Shown one piece after another: positions 26,545 to 38,498 of a stretch of 64,000 nucleotides of DNA. The notes under the pieces are model-generated. The model made no database searches. It had not been told where the DNA came from and was given only the letters and a program-made list of their open reading frames with translations. The translations under genes were made by a program, and so were the position numbers. How positions within the stretch are numbered: position 1 is the stretch's first letter; every line of letters starts with the position of its first letter. The stretch lies in assembly GCA_014843695.1 (NCBI GenBank), contig CM026404.1, positions 52,069,684 through 52,133,683 of the forward strand, read 5' to 3'. This stretch comes from Archivesica marissinica (lineage: Eukaryota; Mollusca; Bivalvia; Venerida; Vesicomyidae).

Positions 26545-27544
26545 NNNNNNNNNNNNNNNNNNNNNNNNNNNNNNNNNNNNNNNNNNNNNNNNNNNNNNNN
26601 NNNNNNNNNNNNNNNNNNNNNNNNNNNNNNNNNNNNNNNNNNNNNNNNNNNNNNNNNNNNNNNNNNNNNNNNNNNNNNNNNNNNNNNNNNNNNNNNNNNN
26701 NNNNNNNNNNNNNNNNNNNNNNNNNNNNNNNNNNNNNNNNNNNNNNNNNNNNNNNNNNNNNNNNNNNNNNNNNNNNNNNNNNNNNNNNNNNNNNNNNNNN
26801 NNNNNNNNNNNNNNNNNNNNNNNNNNNNNNNNNNNNNNNNNNNNNNNNNNNNNNNNNNNNNNNNNNNNNNNNNNNNNNNNNNNNNNNNNNNNNNNNNNNN
26901 NNNNNNNNNNNNNNNNNNNNNNNNNNNNNNNNNNNNNNNNNNNNNNNNNNNNNNNNNNNNNNNNNNNNNNNNNNNNNNNNNNNNNNNNNNNNNNNNNNNN
27001 NNNNNNNNNNNNNNNNNNNNNNNNNNNNNNNNNNNNNNNNNNNNNNNNNNNNNNNNNNNNNNNNNNNNNNNNNNNNNNNNNNNNNNNNNNNNNNNNNNNN
27101 NNNNNNNNNNNNNNNNNNNNNNNNNNNNNNNNNNNNNNNNNNNNNNNNNNNNNNNNNNNNNNNNNNNNNNNNNNNNNNNNNNNNNNNNNNNNNNNNNNNN
27201 NNNNNNNNNNNNNNNNNNNNNNNNNNNNNNNNNNNNNNNNNNNNNNNNNNNNNNNNNNNNNNNNNNNNNNNNNNNNNNNNNNNNNNNNNNNNNNNNNNNN
27301 NNNNNNNNNNNNNNNNNNNNNNNNNNNNNNNNNNNNNNNNNNNNNNNNNNNNNNNNNNNNNNNNNNNNNNNNNNNNNNNNNNNNNNNNNNNNNNNNNNNN
27401 NNNNNNNNNNNNNNNNNNNNNNNNNNNNNNNNNNNNNNNNNNNNNNNNNNNNNNNNNNNNNNNNNNNNNNNNNNNNNNNNNNNNNNNNNNNNNNNNNNNN
27501 NNNNNNNNNNNNNNNNNNNNNNNNNNNNNNNNNNNNNNNNNNNN
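26545..27544. other. Assembly gap (1,000 N)
   Basis: Placeholder gap of exactly 1,000 N between two unrelated arrays (49-bp on the left, 20/80-bp on the right). The true distance and contig order are unknown. Confidence 0.99.
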
Positions 27545-28100
27545 GGACAACATAGATTACATCCGGACAACATATATTACGTCCGGAGAATACAGATTAC
27601 GTTCGGACAACATAGATTTTGTACGGACAACATAGATTACATCCGGACAACATATATTACGTCCGGAGAATACAGATTACGTTCGGACAACATAGATTTT
27701 GTACGGACAACATAGATTACATCCGGACAACATATATTACGTCCGGAGAATACAGATTACGTTCGGACAACATAGATTTTGTACGGACAACATAGATTAC
27801 ATCCGGACAACATATATTACGTCCGGAGAATACAGATTACGTTCGGACAACATAGATTTTGTACGGACAACATAGATTACATCCGGACAACATATATTAC
27901 GTCCGGAGAATACAGATTACGTTCGGACAACATAGATTGTGTACGGACAACATATATTACGTCCGGAGAATACAGATTACGTTCGGACAACATAGATTAT
28001 GTACGGACAACATAGATTACATCCGGACAACATATATTACGTCCGGAGAATACAGATTACGTTCGGACAACATAGATTATGTACGGACAACATAGATTAG
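27545..28100. repeat. 80-bp tetrameric array of the 20-bp family, inverted
   Basis: Seven copies of an 80-bp unit made of four 20-mers: ggacaacatagattacatcc, ggacaacatatattacgtcc, ggagaatacagattacgttc and ggacaacatagattttgtac. The first 20-mer matches the reverse complement of the 3577-13654 monomer at about 17 of 20 positions. The first 40 bp match the reverse complement of the 3577-3930 subfamily at about 33 of 40. Copies are nearly identical to each other. Confidence 0.93.
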
Positions 28101-30036
28101 TTAATGGTTGTCGTTTTCATTCAAATAGATGTAGAAATCACAATCAGGTACCGTTGAGTTTCAACCGCTAAGCTGGAGAAGAACAAGAGACCAGAATAAT
28201 GTGACGACGTAGCCCAGCCGACATATATTGATTGAGGGTTCTCTGCGGTGTTGCTTACAGACGGATCTGTAGTCCAGTGGTAACACGCTGGACTGGTAAT
28301 CCAGGGAGCGCAGGTTCGATCCTCCGTCTGACCCTAATAAAATTAACAGTCTTTCAGATGGGACGTTAAACCGAGGTCTCGTGTCGGTGCTTTACACCGT
28401 GCACGTAAAAGAACCAGAGGATACTCTGGAATGGGTCTCTGTCTGTTTCATTGCACTATGCTCCAACATCTAAAATTACTAATCTCTTCAGTAGGCGTCG
28501 CTCATATAGGCTACCGGTAGCGACGATAAATAAACGTAAGCACACACACACATGCGGTGTTGCCAAGTGAACCAGTAAACAACAACTCCTGAAAGTGCTA
28601 TAAATATCCTAGATATTTATTATAACGCCAGTCAACAGATAAACAGCTTCAAACGATGGAAATCTTTGATCATTTAATAAACACGTTTTACAATAATAAT
28701 GGCGAAATTAACACAACGGGAAGTAACCGTAAACGATAGGTAATTTGGTAACACGGGAAGTAACTCTTCACCGCTGTTTACAATGATCATTTTGTACTGG
28801 CGTAATTTATATTACAAATATATCGTAACTAGACGTTACACTGTCCAGATATCAAGTGCAACGAGGCATTACACAAGATACACGAGCATCATAGGTTTAG
28901 CTACGGGCGACAGGTTAGTATTCAATTAGTATAGTTTAGCGTTGGAGGAATATAATAGGGTAAGTATATAACGGGATTATTTGGTCACGGTCTCGAAAAA
29001 AGGCAATAGGATGTTAGGTAAAAGAAAGTCAAGTCAATACACTGCACTTTAATATCACCATGTTGTCTGATATATTTCAATAAATTCAAACGGCATTAAG
29101 TTCTGTCCTACGACAAATGCAACTTGAGTACTGAACTAATGAGATACCTAATTGGGGTTTCGATTACCTCCCTTGACAGATAATGTCCGATTTATCCCGA
29201 AATATGTATTGGTCCATTTAGCTGAAAGCCTTTATTTTTATTGGTGTTCCATAACCATGTGTTGCGGTATGATAAATGTGATTTTATCAAAAGCATGTTA
29301 ATTCATTTATATTCAATTTCTACAGTAAAGTGTCCATTGGATATGCTGTAGGATATCTGTCGTGAGTTAGTAATTTAATAATTGTAAGATAAGAAAACTA
29401 ATGAAAACAGATCTCATGTGGTGCAAAGGAAACAACGATAAAAACAGAGGAAGCCAATTAAGAGGACCAATCTACGTTCATGAGTATTCAGGGGCAGTAA
29501 CTGACTAATGTCTCTCACTGCTTTAGTGCAACTACATTTTCAAAACATGCAATGAAAGTCAATTTTATAACTTGCATATTAAAATACACCCGTGTATGTG
29601 TATGGGTTGAAATTATATATACATTTGCGGTGGCGGATCAAAGGACGTCTTCGTTTAATGATCGTTTTATAATATGTGTCATTATTTGTGTTGATATATT
29701 CATTATTGTTTATGCCTCTTTGTAAAGATGCATTAAATTGAGCCGAAGTATATAATGTGATAGTAAATTGTATATAACTGTATTTGAAATAGACTTTATA
29801 ATTATAAAGCCAACGCGTTTATTTCAACATATACTAAAATAGATCTAGGTCACAGTCTACTTCGTTATAGTGTCGTGATTAACGGATAAATACTAAGTTT
29901 ATTATATTATATTGTATGACCTTTCACACTCCATGCTTCACTGACACGTATTATAACGCACTTCAAAACAAAACAATTAACTAAAAGACAGCTCTGTCAA
30001 TGATCTATCATTTATTATATACAAATCTAATTTACA
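28101..30036. other. Unique island with a complete SINE
   Basis: Non-tandem sequence. It contains the SINE at 28255-28552. From 28564 to 30036 it is AT-rich, with no recognisable exon or RNA gene. A 16-bp perfect palindrome (ctttataattataaag) is at 29794-29809. Confidence 0.7.
28255..28552 (+). mobile_element. tRNA-derived SINE, family one, full length
   Basis: The head is tRNA-like. AGACGGA (28259-28265) pairs with TCCGTCT (28323-28329). An A-box-like TGTAGTCCAGTGG lies at about 28268-28280. A five-pair anticodon stem (CTGGA/TCCAG) encloses the loop CTGGTAA with GGT (Thr) in the anticodon position, and a perfect B box GGTTCGATCC is at 28313-28322. Four bases of the T-stem are missing, so it is not a functional tRNA. 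The body carries cagatgggacgttaaaccga and gtgctttacaccgtgcacgt and ends in a CA repeat. The 11-mer tgcggtgttgc at 28244-28254 and 28553-28563 is an exact target-site duplication. Confidence 0.92.
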
Positions 30037-32235
30037 CATTTTACAACGACTCACAGTCACTAACTTAACACGACTCACAGTCACTAACTTAACACGATAC
30101 ACAGTCACTAATTTACCACGATACACACTTACTAACTTACCACGATACACAGTCACTAACTTACCACGATACACAGTCACTAATTTACCACGATACACAC
30201 TTACTAACTTACCACGATACACAGTCACTAATTTACCACGATACACACTTACTAACTTACCACGATACACAGTCACTAATTTACCACGATACACACTTAC
30301 TAACTTACCACGATACACAGTTACTAATTTACCACGATACACACTTACTAACTTACCACGATACACAGTTACTAACTTACCACGATACACAGTCACTAAT
30401 TTACCACGATACACATTCACTAACTTACCACGATACACAGTCACTAATTTACCACGATACACAGTCACTAACTTACCACGATACACAGTCACTAACTTAC
30501 CACGATACACAGTCACTAACTTACCACGACACACAGTCACTAACTTACCACGACACACAGTCACTAACTTACCACGATACACAGTCACTAACTTACCACG
30601 ACACACAGTCACTAACTTACCACGATACACAGTCACTAACTTACCACGATACACAGTCACTAACTTACCACGATACACAGTCACTAATTTACCACGATAC
30701 ACAGTCACTAACTTACCACGATACACAGTCACTAACTTACCACGATACACAGTCACTAATGTACCACGATACACATTCACTAACTTAACACGATACACAG
30801 TCACTAATTTACCACGATACACATTCACTAACTTAACACGATACACAGTCACTAATTTACCACGATACACATTCACTAACTTAACACGATACACAGTCAC
30901 TAATTTACCACGATACACATTCACTAACTTACCACGATACACAGTCACTAACTTACCACGATACACAGTCACTAACTTACCACGATACACAGTCACTAAC
31001 TTACCACGATACACAGTCACTAACTTACCACGACACACAGTCACTAACTTACCACGACACACAGTCACTAACTTACCACGATACACAGTCACTAACTTAC
31101 CACGATACACAGTCACTAACTTACCACGATACACAGTCACTAACTTACCACGATACACAGTCACTAACTTACCACGATACACAGTCACTAACTTACCACG
31201 ATACACAGTCACTAACTTACCACGATACACAGTCACTAACTTACCACGATACACAGTCACTAACTTACCACGATACACAGTCACTAATTTACCACGATAC
31301 ACAGTCACTAACTTACCACGATACACAGTCACTAACTTACCACGATACACAGTCACTAATGTACCACGATACACATTCACTAACTTAACACGATACACAG
31401 TCACTAATTTACCACGATACACATTCACTAACTTAACACGATACACAGTCACTAATTTACCACGATACACATTCACTAACTTAACACGATACACAGTCAC
31501 TAATTTACCACGATACACATTCACTAACTTACCACGATACACAGTCACTAACTTACCACGATACACAGTCACTAACTTACCACGATACACAGTCACTAAC
31601 TTACCACGATACACAGTCACTAACTTACCACGACACACAGTCACTAACTTACCACGACACACAGTCACTAACTTACCACGATACACAGTCACTAACTTAC
31701 CACGATACACAGTCACTAACTTACCACGATATACAGTCACTAACTTACCACGATACACAGTCACTAACTTACCACGATACACAGTCACTAACTTACCACG
31801 ATACACAGTCACTAACTTACCACGACACACAGTCACTAACTTACCACGATACACAGTCACTAACTTACCACGACACACATTTACTAACTTACCACGATAC
31901 ACAGTCACTAACTTACCACGATACACAGTCACTAACTTACCACGACACACAGTCACTAACGTACCACGACACACAGTCACTAACTTACCACGACACACAG
32001 TCACTAACTTACCACGACACACAGTCACTAACATAGCACGACACACATTTACTAACTTACCACGATACACAGTCACTAACTTACCACGATACACAGTCAC
32101 TAACTTACCACGACACACAGTCACTAACTTACCACGATACACAGTCACTAACTTACCACGACAGACATTTACTAACTTACCACGATATACAGTCACTAAC
32201 TTACCACGACACACATTTACTAACACGACACATAG
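30037..32235. repeat. 24-bp minisatellite array, about 91 copies
   Basis: The unit is cttaccacgatacacagt plus cactaa, with variants acacag/acacat, ttaacacg and gacacac. Because 24 is a multiple of three, one minus-strand frame is open for about 749 codons (repeating KLVTVYRG). Base changes fall at all codon positions and there is no recognisable non-repeat domain, so I do not call a gene. A block at about 30606-31130 recurs at 31206-31730, exactly 600 bp (25 units) away and essentially identical. Confidence 0.95.
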
Positions 32236-32555
32236 TTTATTGCTAGCCCTTCATTGCAAGTGCGTAGATAATGAATTGCTAATAAACGATTATCACTTGT
32301 CATGGCACATACTTATATGAAGTCCATAGAAGTGCACAGTGGTCATACAGTTACAGATACATTATGTAAGCGGATACGTATGTAAGATTGTACAGACATA
32401 ACTTGATACAACAAGTACAAAGAAGAAAGCATGATTCAGACAACACTATTATTTACTAGCAGATGTGTGCCATGTGTGCCATGTGTGCCATGGTGCGGTA
32501 CTTGTCACCGTTTTCACACGCATTACTCATGCAAAATACTGTGAATTAATGGATG
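32236..32555. other. Unique spacer
   Basis: No gene seen. It contains three direct copies of the 10-mer gtgtgccatg near 32464-32492. Confidence 0.7.
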
Positions 32556-33144
32556 GGTTCTCGCTGGACATGCAGTAGGGACCTCACTGGACAGGACGTA
32601 GGGTCCTCGCTGGACAGGCAGTAGGGTCCTCGCTGGACAGGCAGTAGGGTCCTCGCTGGTCCTCGCTGGACAGACAGTAGGGTCCTCGCTGGACAGGCAG
32701 TATGGTCCTCGCTGGACAGGCAGTAGGGTTCTCGCTGGACAGGCAGTAGGGTTCTCGCTGGACAGGCAGTAGGGTCCTCGCTGGACAGGCAGTAGGGTCC
32801 TCGCTGGGCAGACAGTAGGAACCTCGCTGGACATGCAGTAGGGACCTCGCTGGACATGCAGTAGGGACCTCGCTGGGCAGACAGTAGGGACCTCGCTGGA
32901 CATGCAGTAGGGACCTCGCTGGACAGGCAGTAGGGACCTCGCTGGACATGCAGTAGGGTCCTCGCTGGACATGCAGTAGGGTCCTCGCTGGACAGGCAGT
33001 AGGGTCCTCGCTGGACAGGCAGTAGGGACCTCGCTGGACAGGCAGTAGGGTCCTCGCTGGACAGGCAGTAGGGACCTCGCTGGACATGCAGTAGGGACCT
33101 CGCTGGACAGGCAGTAGGGTCCTCGCTGGACAGGAAGTAGGGTC
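32556..33144. repeat. 23-bp minisatellite, about 25 copies
   Basis: The unit is cctcgctggacaggcagta plus gggt, with ggacatgcag and gggcagacag variants. The period is not a multiple of three and the monomer lacks stops on the minus strand, so all three minus frames are open. This is a sequence-composition effect. Confidence 0.95.
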
Positions 33145-33311
33145 CGTTGTACTTATTGATCTAATGACTCAGCTATTTGCTCATGGTGGGGGACACATTG
33201 TGAAGGGGTGAGGGCAGGGATAGATTGCACTATACACACAAAAGTGATACGATGAGAGCAAGGGTTAAAGGTAGGGTCGGGGGCAGTGGTGAGGGTAGGG
33301 ACCCATAAAAC

Positions 33312-33590
33312 GGCACCAACTTGACTCACTCATCATGCTATACCAACTTGACGCGTTCCTGACGCGGTACCAACTTGACGCGCTCCTGACGCGGTACCAA
33401 CTTGACGCGCACCTCACGCGGTACCAACTTGACACGCACCTGACACACTACCAACTTGACGCGCACCTCACGCGGTACCAACTTGACGCGCACCTGACAC
33501 ACTACCAACTTGAGGCGCACCTCACGCGGTACCAACTTGACGCACACCTGACACACTACCAACTTGACGCGCTCCTCACGCACTGCTAAC
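33312..33590. repeat. 27-bp minisatellite, about 10 copies
   Basis: Units of taccaacttgacgcg followed by cacctgacacac or cacctcacgcgg, partly alternating as a 54-bp dimer. Confidence 0.94.
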
Positions 33591-33845
33591 TAAGTTGCTT
33601 TTTCTATTAAAAACTACTTGTGTAGCTCCATATATTATATTATTTAATAAGTGTAATTACTTTTGCTGCAGCTTATCAATAGTTATGTTGCAATGACGTC
33701 GTAACTACAAACACATATTCAGAAGGGCAGCCATTTTGAACAATATTTCATATAGTTTTCAAATTCCCATGACTGCTCTATTTGAACTGCGAGCAGTTTC
33801 ATATTTAGTATAAATTAAATATATAAAAGAAAGAGAATGTGAACA

Positions 33846-34086
33846 GGGATCGCAGGTTCGATCCCCCGTCTGACCCTAATAAAATTAAGTCTTTCAGATG
33901 GGACGTTAAACCGAGGTCTCGTGTCGGTGCTTTACACCGTGCACGTAGAAGAACCAGAGGAGACTCTGGAATGGGTCTCTGTCTGTATCATTGCACTATC
34001 CTCCATAATCTAAAATGACTAATCTCTTCAGGAGGCGTCGCTCAAATAGGCAGCCGGTAGCGACGATAAATAAACGTAAAACACAC
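33846..34086 (+). mobile_element. tRNA-derived SINE, family one, 5'-truncated
   Basis: Aligns with 28255-28552 from just before the B box (GGTTCGATCC) to the CA-rich 3' end, sharing cagatgggacgttaaaccga and ctctggaatgggtctctgtc. The A box and anticodon arm are missing. The flanks aagagaatgtgaaca (33831-33845) and aagagaatgaaca (34087-34099) form a target duplication that differs by a two-base indel. The truncation is therefore original to the insertion and not later loss. Confidence 0.88.
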
Positions 34087-34230
34087 AAGAGAATGAACAA
34101 TTAATTAATATTATATCAAATATTTCTTTAATAAACATTACTTAACTAGTAATAGAAAACAATATTATTTCATCTTCTCTGTATGGACTTTGTGTTAGCT
34201 AACGATGTGTTTTGTTACTGTTGTACCATT

Positions 34231-34467
34231 AGTTTATACAACAATGTATTTGAGCTCGATTGCGAAACAAGTTCTTATAACTTATATTAATCACTCTAGA
34301 GACCTCATTCCTGATGGAATCCATCGCCACGAGGGAGAGAGAAGAGGCATGTGGAATTTAAATGCTTTGCCTAATGGCACAATCATAACTGCTCCAGCGG
34401 GGCTCGAACTCCGGGCCTTTCGCACATGAAGCGAGCGCGCTACCACAACGCTATCACGACTTCCACT
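34231..34467 (-). mobile_element. tRNA-derived SINE, family two, complete
   Basis: Read on the minus strand. The head has A-box-like TGATAGCGTTGTGGTAGCGC and B-box-like GAGTTCGAGCC. The body includes GCCTCTTCTCTCTCCCTCGT, and the tail is the complement of GATTGCGAAACAAGTT (34258-34273). The 10-mer ttgtaccatt at 34221-34230 and 34468-34477 is an exact target-site duplication and fixes both ends. Confidence 0.88.
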
Positions 34468-34585
34468 TTGTACCATTTAATAACCACGTAATAAAATACA
34501 AAATGTATATGATATGTTGTAATATTATAGTGCGAACAGATGCTGCATAAATGGGCAAACAGTGTTCTCATGTTTGTCTTCTAAC

Positions 34586-34975
34586 TAGGGATGGCAACGA
34601 ATAGCGTTTATACCATTCGAATATTCGATTGGGACGGTATTCGAATATTCGATAGAATTCAATGAAAAACTCAAAATCACTCAAACTCTTATAAAAATTG
34701 CCAAACTAACCTACTTTCTGTTTTACGCGTAAACGTAATCTTCTTCAAATGATTATTCAGATTGATATTGTACCCGAAAATGGTAACTCCAATGTGCATA
34801 GATTACACCTAGCAGTTTTCTTATTCTCCGAGCGAGTCAAGCTTTTCCAAACGTGTGACTGAACAGGTGGAATTTTTGAGGACAATATAATATTTTTTCC
34901 GAATATTCGAATACTGAAATAGTATTCGAATATTCGGATGTTCGAGCGAATATTCGAATATTCGTTGCCACCCTA
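34586..34975. mobile_element. hAT-like MITE
   Basis: A 390-bp element with inverted termini: TAGGGATGGCAACGAATA on the left and the complement of TAGGGTGGCAACGAATA on the right. It is flanked by an 8-bp duplication, cttctaac (34578-34585) and cttctaag (34976-34983), with one mismatch. An 8-bp duplication and this terminal sequence fit the hAT superfamily. Both inner ends carry repeated attcgaatattcg palindromes. No transposase is encoded. Confidence 0.88.
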
Positions 34976-35446
34976 CTTCTAAGTAATAAATATGGCTGTA
35001 TTATTTCTATCATGTTGTATATAACGAAGTTGTAATGCTGTATGTTTGTTTTACTAATGCGTTGGGCAGCTTCATATTGACACAGTTGTTACCTTCTATT
35101 GCTGTTCAACACATGTCTACCGGATACGGTGTCATTATTTAATTAGTGAGGTCATATCAATCTCGAGTCGGATAAAAGACTTTAAGTCGGTACACACGTG
35201 AACTAATTCAATTACATTAGTGGCTAACGAAAACCCAGCGTTTTGTGTAGAACTGTAGAATTTACAGGAAATAAACTTGGTCAATGAACTTGTTTTGTAA
35301 AACTGAACAATTCAGTATACTGTTTTTATAGTAATAAAATAAACATTTAAAATAAACATATTAATTGTGTTTAAAAATAAATTACCCTACATTAATTTCG
35401 TTGAACGGCAAAATTACTACGTTCAATATTTTATACGCTTAAAGCC

Positions 35447-37412
35447 ACATTATGTGTTTACTTAGAATGTGATGCACAGTGAGGTTGCGTGTTTACTTAG
35501 AATGTGCTGTACAGTGAGGTTGCGTGTTTACTTAGAATGTGATGCACAGTGAGGTTGCGTGTTTACTTAGAATGTGCTGTACAGTGAGGTTGCGTGTTTA
35601 CTTAGAATGGGCTGTACAGTGAGGTTGCGTGTTTACTTAGAATGTGATGCACAGTGAGGTTGCGTGTTTACTTAGAATGTGCTGTACAGTGAGGTTGCGT
35701 ATTTACTTAGAATGGGCTGCACAGTGAGGTTGCGTGTTTACTTAGAATGTGATGCACAGTGAGGTTGCGTGTTTACTTAGATTGGGCTGCACAGTGATGT
35801 TGCGTGTTTACTTAGAATGTGCTGTACAGTGAGGTTGCGTGTTTACTTAGAATGTGATGCACAGTGAGGTTGCGTGTTTACTTAGAATGTGCTGTACAGT
35901 GAGGTTGCGTGTTTACTTAGAATGTGCTGTACAGTGAGGTTGCGTGTTTACTTAGAATGTGCTGTACAGTGAGGTTGCGTGTTTACTTAGAATGTGCTGT
36001 ACAGTGAGGTTGCGTGTTTACTTAGAATGTGCTGTACAGTGAGGTTGCGTGTTTACTTAGATTGGGCTGCACAGTGAGGTTGCGTGTTTACTTAGATTGG
36101 GCTGCACAGTGATGTTGCGTGTTTACTTAGAATGTGCTGCACAGTGAGGTTGCGTGTTTACTTAGATTGGGCTGCACAGTGAGGTTGCGTGTTTACTTAG
36201 ATTGGGCTGCACAGTGAGGTTGCGTGTTTACTTAGATTGGGCTGCACAGTGATGTTGCATGTTTACTTAGAATGTGCTGTACAGTGAGGTTGCGTGTTTA
36301 CTTAGATTGGGCTGCACAGTGATGTTGCGTGTTTACTTAGAATGGGCTGAACAGTGAGGTTGAGTGTTTACTTAGAATGTGCTGCACAGTGATGTTGCGT
36401 GTTTACTTAGAATGTGCTGCACAGTGAGGTTGCGTGTTTACTTAGAATGGGCTGCACAGTGAGGTTGCGTGTTTACTTAGAATGGGCTGCACAGTGAGGT
36501 TGCGTGTTTACTTAGGATGTGTTGCACAGTGAGGTTGTGTGTTTACTTAGAATGGGCTGCACAGTGAGGTTGCGTGTTTACTTAGAATGGGCTGCACAAT
36601 GAGGTTGCGTGTTTACTTAGAATGTGCTGCACAATGAGGTTGCATGTTTACTTAGAATGTGCTGCACATTGAGGTTGCGTGTTTACTTAGATTGGGCTGC
36701 ACAGTGAATGTTGCGTGTTTACTTAGAATGTGCTGCACAGTGAGGTTGCGTGTTTACTTAGAATGTGCTGCACAATGAGGTTGTGTGTTTACTTAGAATG
36801 TACTGTACAGTGAGGTTGCGTGTTTACTTAGAATGTACTGTACAATGAGGTTGCGTGTTTACTTAGAATGGGTTGCACAGTGAGGTTGCGTGTTTACTTA
36901 GAATGTGCTGCACAGTGAGGTTGCGTGTTTGCTTAGATTGGGCTACACAATGAGATTGCGTGTTTACTTAGAATATGCTGTACAGTGAGGTTGCGTGTTT
37001 GCTTAGATTGGGCTACACAATGAGGTTGCGTGTTTACTTAGATTGGGCTGCACAGTGATGTTGCGTGTTTACTTGGAATGGGATGCACAGTGAGGTTGCA
37101 TGTTTACTTAGAATATGCTGCACAGTGAGGTTGCGTGTTTACTTAGAATGGGCTGCACAGTGATGTTGCGTGTTTACTTAGAATGTGCTGCACAATGAGG
37201 TTGCGTGTTTACTTAGGATGTGCTGCATAGTGAGGTTGCGTGTTTACTTAGAATGTGCTGCATAGTGAGGTTGCGTGTTTACTTAGAATGTGCTGCACAG
37301 TGAGGTTGCGTGTTTACTTAGAATGGGCTGCACAGTGATGTTGCGTGTTCACTTAGAAGGTGCTGCACAGTGAGGTTGCGTGTTTACTTAGAATGGGCTG
37401 CACAGTGATGTT
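35447..37412. repeat. 35-bp minisatellite array, about 56 copies
   Basis: The unit is gtttacttagaatg, then tgctgtacagtgaggttgcg, with frequent gctgcacag, gggctg and gatgttg variants. Point substitutions dominate and length is almost constant. Confidence 0.96.
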
Positions 37413-38498
37413 GTCTATAGTGATTATAGTCCCATAATTCAATAAGTACGTATTCATGTTGGTCTATTTTATACTGTTGTAGAAACGTAGTTGCTAAATC
37501 ACCAACAACCTTGTAAATGTAGAACTTTATCACGTAAATCAAATGTGTTTGGAATATGAATTAGATACATGTATACAGTTCATACAGTAATGCCAGAGCA
37601 TACAAATGTTCGGAAAACTGAAACTACGATTATGTGTAGATATAAAGTTGATTTCAGTGCGTAGATAGAACATGCAGTTCCCCGGGAAGGGATAGAAGCA
37701 TCATTGGGACACATTGTATGTTTAAAGATACAATCAACAGGGAAGAATAGTTAGTATAAGCTTATTATGTCAATGCAGTGTATTTCTGCTTTCAGCATGG
37801 GGCGGACGAACAGCCTGGGATAGCAGATATATATGTCTCGACGATCATTAAAGCGACACTACATCAGTGAAACTTTTAAAGCTACACCACATCAGTGAAA
37901 CTTTTAAAGCTACACTACATCAGTGAAAACACAACTTTCTACAGAATGTTTTTCCTATTATAGGGTATAATTTCTTTCCAAATATTTGCCTCAAAAACTT
38001 GAGTATTTCAACTAATAAACAAACGCGGTTTGTTGACATAACAAAATAATGTAAACATCCATGCGTAATACAACTAGTGTATCCTGAATACCACGATTTA
38101 TGGTACAGATTTGCCGTTATATCTCACAGTTGTGCATATTTATTTGTAGACTATTATTAGTTAAATTATCTCTAAACGACATTATCTCGCGTTTAGTATT
38201 GACTCCGATGACAAACAAACGTCAATTCAGGAGCATGGATGACCATAATATGAAATCATACTTTCAATCCACAAACATACTGTTTATTGATTCAATGTTA
38301 AGTGTTCGAATGTATTCGGAAGAATTTGTAGTAGCAATGCATTTATACGTGAACAATTTGCTTGGCTTTTTGCGATGTGATTCCGCTTTAAACAGGATAG
38401 GTGCTTGTGATTTCTTACTACTGGAAGCCAAATGTGGAGGATGCAGTCCTACAAAGCAGCAGTCCAGAAGAAAGAATTACTCTGGATGTTATGTCACC
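37413..38498. other. Unique island containing the second TTAA MITE
   Basis: 37413-37847 and 38392-38498 flank the MITE. No gene, RNA gene or further repeat is supported in the flanks. Confidence 0.75.
37848..38391. mobile_element. TTAA-flanked MITE, copy 2, with terminal triplication
   Basis: Full-length relative of 19459-19966, bounded by TTAA at 37848-37851 and 38388-38391. The termini have diverged (AGCGACACTACAT on the left; the right end reads AGCGGAATCACAT in complement). The left terminal segment is tandemly triplicated as about 28-bp units (taaagcgacactacatcagt, taaagctacaccacatcagt, taaagctacactacatcagt). The first copy has only one such unit. Confidence 0.88.

Larger units (their letters stand above)
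33591..35446. other. Unique island dense in dispersed elements
   Basis: Holds a truncated SINE (33846-34086), a second-family SINE (34231-34467) and a hAT-like MITE (34586-34975). The remaining AT-rich sequence, including 34984-35446, shows no gene. Confidence 0.75.

Noticed and set aside
28259..28335. A functional tRNA-Thr (GGT) gene
   Set aside because: The acceptor and anticodon stems pair, but four bases of the T-stem are missing, the B box runs straight into the acceptor strand, and the sequence continues into a SINE body with a target duplication.
29977..32226. A 749-codon minus-strand open frame made of an eight-residue KLVTVYRG repeat
   Set aside because: The 24-bp period makes one frame open in every unit. 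There is no non-repeat domain apart from a short random-looking tail, no signal peptide or splice context, and the block duplications ignore codon meaning.
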